Assembly: GCA_034401135.1 (NCBI GenBank)
Contig: JAWZSP010000004.1
Coordinates: 2,790,001-2,854,000 of the forward strand
DNA: 64,000 bases
Source: Volutella citrinella
Lineage: Eukaryota; Ascomycota; Sordariomycetes; Hypocreales; Nectriaceae
Direction of reading: 5' to 3'
Shown here: in pieces, positions 58,681 to 64,000 of the stretch
How positions within the stretch are numbered: position 1 is the first letter of the stretch
How the letters are laid out: every line of letters starts with the position of its first letter
Made by a program: the position numbers and the translations under genes
Notes under the pieces: model-generated
Database searches by the model: none
What the model was told of the DNA's origin: nothing
Seen by the model: the letters and a program-made list of their open reading frames with translations, nothing else

Positions 58681-61600
58681 CTAACCTTGTGACTCACTGC
58701 CAGAGGCAGTGTTGCCGCGTCCGCGGTTGGCACCACCTCGTCCGCGTCCCCCACGGCCACGGCCCCGGCCACGACCACGAGGTTGATCAAGACTAGCAGG
58801 CGGAGGCACATTGCCATACTTTTGCCCAGCTTCCTCCGGAGTAGGTGCAGGTGAGCCATGCGAGCTGCCACGCCCACGGCCCCGGCCTCCACGAGCCCCC
58901 CCATTGTTTCCGCCTCGACCCCGGCCGCCAGGGCCACTGGTCCCGGAGCCATTCGGGGTGCCGTCGGGGCTGTTGCGGTAAACCAGCGTGCTGTGCAGGA
59001 GATTGGGGGCCGCCGAGCCGTTACCGCGATGTCCCCGTGGAGATTGAGTGCCGTTGAGCGCGCCTCGCCAGCCGCCGCGCAGAGGAGCGGGGGCCGGCGC
59101 GTCCTTGTACTGGGTAACTGCGACACTTCCAGCTGCGTATCCGCCAGTCGACGAGGTGGCAGTCCGTCGCTGTTGGGACTTGCTGGAAGCCGAGATGACC
59201 TGCTTGTTCGAGGTGTTCAGGACAGCCGAGGATGCGACAGTCTGACCACGGAACATCGGTGCTCTCTCACCCAGCGTCGTTCCGCTCATGAAAGAATTGT
59301 CCCAAACCACATCAAGAAGAAGGGCAGTAGCGGTGCGACTGATGCCTGCCACGGTTCCTCTGGTTGCAATTGGGACCTTGCCCGCCGCAGACACATAGAT
59401 GACTCGATCTCCCAATGCAAACTGCTGGTTTCCGAGGACCATTTCCGCATCTGCAGGCTTGAGGAGTGCAGTGCGCGGGACTCCCCGCAGCTTGCGAATG
59501 TCAACGTCCTGAGATGCCTGGTGAATCTGTTCGCCTGCTACAGCCAGCGCCATGACAACATCCGAGTCAAGCTGCTCTGCTTCGAGTGGCACCTTTTCAA
59601 ATTTGCTCGTTTCTTGTTTCTTGAGCCATGCGCTGATCTCTTTGACTCGTTGGGATGCCATCGCGGGATCATTCCAAAGGTCAGTGTCGTGGACTTCGCT
59701 CTTCTGAGGCTCCCGCTGGATAGCAGCAAAAAAGTCGGGGAATGCGATCATGTAGTCTGCAATGAGTTTGACGGCAAGGCCGCTGAACTCCCAGCCGGTA
59801 CCGGATTTCCTGGAGTAGCCCAGGACCTTGAGTTTTCGACCCTCAAATTTGAGGTTCAATCCAAGATTCAATTTCAGGCCAGAAGAACTGAGGATCTGGT
59901 ACGAGGACGTAATCTTGCTCAAAATCAGGGGATGAACGCTGAGCTGCTTTGCCACCGCAAAGGATGGGGTGTAGCGGTTGTTACGCTCCGCTTGATAGAT
60001 AATCTGCTTCGCGAATTCGGGCTCCTTGAGCTTGGGCATTGACACCACAATTTCAGCCTTGTAGTTCACATGTCCTGTGATTTCCAGAGGCCGGCCGTAG
60101 GCATAGTCTCCCAGGAAAAAGGCACGGGTACCCTGAGGAAACTCCTCCTCAATGGGAAGAGCTGGTTTCTCAATGAACCGCTCATCCTCGTTCACGACAT
60201 CGTCCACGATGATCTGAGAGGCGTACGTGTGTCTAACACTGGGGTTTTCGGCATACTCCTTGATCAAGGCACCCTCAGGTGTCCTAATCAGGCCCTTGAG
60301 CATGTGCACATATACCAAGCACTCGACCTGGCCGGCTATGATGCCGAGGCGTTTTGCATGCCAGTTTTCAAGAAATTCGGCTTCCTTGGCGAAGTCGGCG
60401 GCCTCCCTATTGTTGTGATCTTTTGTGACGATGTCTTTCCCATTCTCCGCCAGCTCGTATGAGAATAATTCGTCTTGAATTTTCATGACCTTGGCCTCCT
60501 GGAGGAAAGGATAGCCAACAAAGCAACGTTGGCCTAGCTTAGCTTTCCATGCCTCCACCTTCGTGCGGGGCTCCGTGCTGGTGAGTGTGACAACGATGCT
60601 GGGGTTGCGGCTGTCCTGTTGAAAGACATTGATTCCAAATCCTTCCGCTAGCTGGGCTGTGTAAGGGAGCGTGTGGAGAGTAGGGAAGCCGGCCAACGCG
60701 GAGCCTTTCAAAAGAGCACCGTTGGTAAGACCAGAGATGAATTTCAGACCTTCCATATCAGGGAGATCAAAAATATTCTCAATGCAACGACAGTGAGGGA
60801 TGTCAGGGAAAACACCAGGGAGCGGCGAAGGATACACGAAGTTGACTTCCGGGGAGTAGGTGAATTTGAGGGCCACGCCGAATCCATTTCGAGCCTTCTC
60901 ATCGGGTTCTAGGAGTTCGTTTTTCGGGGCCATAGCCGAAAGCAGCCGTTTCTCGTCAATGAAGGGGATCTTGACGACAGCTTCCCAATCCATCTTCTTT
61001 CCATTCATGTCCAGCTCGAAGTCTCGAGGGTAGAAATCAATGATGGGGGACTCGGGGTTCGTCATCAGGTCGTGATACACGGTTGGCACGATCTTCTTGC
61101 TGCGATCGGGAAGAACGCCCATCAGTTGCTCGTAAGGCTTAAAGGGTTGGCCCAGAGTAAAGTTGAGGTCGGCGCCAACGCCCTTGACAACGTCTGAGAG
61201 ATTATTAGCATAAGTCGCATCATCCAAGACTGAGTAAAACTAACCAGAGATGAGAGGAGCATAATGTGATGCGTAGAACCAGGGCCATGAAGCAATGCCG
61301 CGGTAGTAGTAATAGAGAACCCATTGCAAGCCTTGCACGTAGTTTTCGCAGAGTTTCACCATCTCCGTTTCGTATTTCTCCGGAGGCCACTCGGGGAACT
61401 TTTGAAGATAATACTTGGTTCTCCAGGCCTGGTACTTGGTTTTGTAGAGCTCGTCGTACTGCTTCTGGGCATCTTCGGGAGTGACATCGACGACCATTGC
61501 CTTGTCGTACGAATTCCTCACCCGGAAGGCGGCTAGGTTGCCCTCGTTATCATCTTCGTCATCATCGTCATCATCATCATCGCCTCCGAGTCTAGGCGGG

Positions 61601-63131
61601 AATGACACAACCAGGCAGCGATGGCCTTCCTCGTTTTCCTTGGTTGACCACTGAAGATGCATGGCCTCGGTCAAATCCTGCACAAATTTGCGATCCGCGG
61701 CTTTCAAGTCAGCACCGAGATCCAACCGGGTATCGGATCTTTTCGATACGTATGGTCGAATCTTGCTTCTCCACAAATCTCTTTGAGCAGACGTGATGAT
61801 GAGCTGTCCGCTCTTTGGCGTTTTCGCGGTGCCACCGTTTCTCGATTCCAGCTTCTTTTCCATTTGCTTGGATGCAAACCACTTTTCATCAGACACCTCG
61901 CTTTCAAAGTGCTCGATTTCAGTGCTGGAAAGCTGACCCAGCAGGCGTTGCAAACGATCGAGGTTGATAACGCCATTCTCGTTGATGTATCCGTCGCATT
62001 CGGGTAGCACAGCTTTATAGAGCCTAAACATCCTAGCCAAGGCACCTTCGTTGATGTGCAGCCCAGGCAAATTGGGCAAGAAATCGTTGCCAACGAAAAA
62101 TGCCATGAGGATGAAATCATCAATAACCCTCTCTAGGTCAAATGGGAACTTCAAGGTTCCCGGTTGTTGCAGCTCCTGGAATTCCATCTCGAGGTACTCG
62201 CGAACGATGCAGAGATGGAGCAGGTAGAAATTCTGATGCTCCAACTCTTTGGACTTGGTCTTGGAGGCCCTGCCAAACGTGACTTCCTCTCGCAGAAGGG
62301 AGAAATGCGGGTCGTGACTTAGAAGACCCAACATAATCAAGTCAGCGTCAAGGCCATACAGACAGTGTCGAACATTGGCGTTGTATCCTGGCTGGGCCTT
62401 GGCATTCCGGATATACTCCATGATCTTGTGCTCTCCCTCACCGGGCACCTCGTGGCCAGACAGCACAATCTCACATCCCTGCCAATCGGAGTCTTCAGAG
62501 ACCTTCTTGTTGACGAAATAGCGCAGCTGTTCGGACAGCTTTGCCATGAATGCGGTTCCTATACAGCACTAACAGTTAGAGCGTAGTTCAATTCGGCGTC
62601 CAGGGGTAGCGGGTAAATACCAGGGGTGATGCAGTTGCTATCGAAGGGTTCCTCCTTGGGAATCTCGACGCCGTCAGCAATGGCCTTTTCACGGGCCTTT
62701 TCAACGTCGAGGGCGGTTCGAAAACGTCGAGCGCGCTGCTGGTTCATCTTGGCGCGTGGCGCAACGCCATCAATGGCCATGAAGAACAGCTGTTTCGGCT
62801 TGATCTTGCCAAACAAGTGTTCGATGTAATTGAAGATGCGAATGAACATCTCCTCTTCACTCAAACGAAATGACACATCTTCGCCAGCATCCTTGTGGGT
62901 GCAGTTATGAATGATACCATTCATATCCAGCTACATGGCCGTTAGCAGACAGGAAACCGCAGGTGTATCAGGACTTCGAACGTAGAGGCAGTCGAACTCG
63001 GGTATTCGGTTCTCTGCAATGAGCTGCGAGATTGCAGGGTAGCGCTCCGAGAGCCACCTGAAGAATTTGGGGACACTTGGAAGGAGTCAGCAACCACTCG
63101 TCGGCCGGGTTATTGGGGCAGCATACCCCAT
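58681..63131 (-). CDS. XRN1: 5'-3' exoribonuclease 1
   Basis: Cytoplasmic processive 5'-3' exoribonuclease that degrades decapped mRNA. Exons are 63127-63131, 62982-63075, 62621-62930, 61245-62558 and 58681-61193, giving 1,411 residues, with introns of 51, 51, 62 and 51 nt. Exon 1 is only ATGGG; joining it gives the invariant opening [15 protein letters not shown]. Catalytic-core marks are [15 protein letters not shown] (Asp35), [20 protein letters not shown] (Asp87), [18 protein letters not shown] and [18 protein letters not shown], then [14 protein letters not shown]. Exon 4 also contains an Asp run near EDDNEG. The middle region matches the Xrn1-specific domains after [20 protein letters not shown]. 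The C terminus ends in RGRGRG repeats, typical of filamentous-fungus Xrn1. It shares an 817-bp divergent promoter with the gene starting at 63949. Confidence 0.96.
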
Positions 63132-63948
63132 GGTGGGCGGCTGTGGGCAGGCTTTGCCCTCGACAGGTCTCAGGCGTAGAAGAAAGCGGGTTTGTATTCA
63201 GGACGCAGATCCGTTGTGTCCTTGGATGTGCGCGCAAGTCGTCGGAAAACCCTGTCGCAACACGGCAACCTTGATGCGGCCAGACGTCGAGTAATGGGTC
63301 GTAGCGGGACAAAATCGCAAGAAAATAGAAAACAGGCGGCCGTGTCGTGTTAAAAATAAACGACAGGTTCGGTCGCTGGTACAATATAGGAATAACGAAA
63401 TCGCAAGTGTGGTGAGGGGATGTGGGTTACGGTGCGGAATCCGTGAGGAGAGCTGGAGAGAACGAGGCGTTGCGTTGCGACGGCGCTGTTGTTTCAATCC
63501 GGTCGTGACGATGTTCCGGAGCGTGTGGCTCAGCAGCGGAGGGCCTCCGCCAGCCAGATGGGCTCTACTCCCACAAAAGGGCAGGGTGGATGCGGGGCAA
63601 TGTGGCGCATAAGCTGTCGGCGTGATGACTCAGTCGCCATGCACGAGATTTGGGGGAGACCAGCCATGCCGCCAAGCCCATCACCATGCCACCAGCCACA
63701 TCCCACTTGAGTTGTGGCAACGTGGCTGGTGGGTGAGCTCTCACTTAACGCGAAACGCGTGAACGCCTCGCAACTGGTCCTGCCTTTTTTCAGCCTTCTG
63801 CTCACAAGCTTCAGCCGCGCAACCCACCACACTCCCCGCTGTCTACCATCTCCCAATCTGCTCTTGTTTGGCGCATCGCGTGTTTCGTATCCAAATTCCT
63901 CACACTTTTCTTGAGGTCATTGAACTAGAAGCGTGATAGATCGTCGCC
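63132..63948. promoter_or_regulatory. Divergent promoter, XRN1 / unidentified gene
   Basis: An 817-bp region between the XRN1 start codon and the start of the next gene. A bZIP-type TGACTCA lies at about 63624-63630. The right end is a pyrimidine-rich leader leading into a strong start context. The promoter role is inferred from orientation. Confidence 0.45.
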
Positions 63949-63982
63949 ATGGCCCCTGCTCAGCCAGAGCGCGACGTTGATG
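63949..63982 (+). CDS. First exon of an unidentified gene (truncated by window end)
   Basis: ATG at 63949 in a strong GTCGCCATGG context opens MAPAQPERDVDG. A consensus donor GTGAGT follows directly at 63983, splitting the glycine codon. A pyrimidine-rich leader precedes it. Only 11 complete codons are visible, too few to identify the product. The call as an exon is inferred from start context and donor. Confidence 0.55.
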
Positions 63983-64000
63983 GTGAGTTTCCCCAGCGAC

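Noticed and set aside
58858..60042. 394-codon + strand frame
   Set aside because: Antisense to the well-supported last exon of XRN1; no domain seen.

Overview
The window looks like a chromosomal segment of a filamentous ascomycete, most likely a Sordariomycete and probably in the Hypocreales. The evidence is short introns of about 49-124 nt with GTAAGT/GTATGT-type donors and CTAAC/CTGAC branch sites, compact protein genes separated by long pyrimidine-rich intergenic DNA, and families typical of these fungi (HET domain, Zn2Cys6 regulator, fungal Med19, homeobox regulator). I found no transposon, rRNA gene, convincing tRNA or CRISPR array.

Layout. 1-2321 (-) is the N-terminal two thirds of the replication fork protector Tof1/Timeless, cut by the window edge. 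2772-3866 (+) is a mitochondrial-type 3-hydroxyacyl-CoA dehydrogenase. After a gene-poor gap of 7.7 kb comes a homeobox transcription factor (11585-13753, +), then Mediator subunit Med19/Rox3 (16295-17497, +). A six-exon Zn2Cys6 transcription factor (18744-21659, -) and a Ser/Thr-rich single-pass membrane protein (25510-27547, -) follow, both with long upstream gaps.

31880-34220 (+) encodes an alpha/beta hydrolase fused to a long C-terminal coiled coil. 34675-37107 (-) is a HET-domain protein. 39447-41275 (-) is a membrane-anchored, apparently degenerate acyl-CoA-synthetase-like protein.

The right third is dense with housekeeping genes, many acting on RNA or protein turnover: DED1 helicase (42805-44952, -), DBR1 lariat debranching enzyme (46565-48068, -), proteasome beta-4/PRE1 (49627-50456, -), U3 snoRNP protein RRP9 (50846-52594, +), SUMO protease ULP2 (53244-56234, -), signal peptidase subunit SPC3 (57577-58410, +) and exoribonuclease XRN1 (58681-63131, -). 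The first exon of an unidentified divergent gene begins at 63949.

Exon models were built by joining reading frames at consensus splice sites so that family-conserved sequence stays continuous; every complete model has a length divisible by three. Points worth a second look are the PRE1 start codon split by an intron, the 5-nt first exon of XRN1, the degenerate adenylate-forming protein, the very long control region before the homeobox gene, and a nested inverted repeat holding a bZIP-like palindrome upstream of Med19. No clearly novel multi-gene system was found; the remaining novelty lies in individual proteins and noncoding regions.
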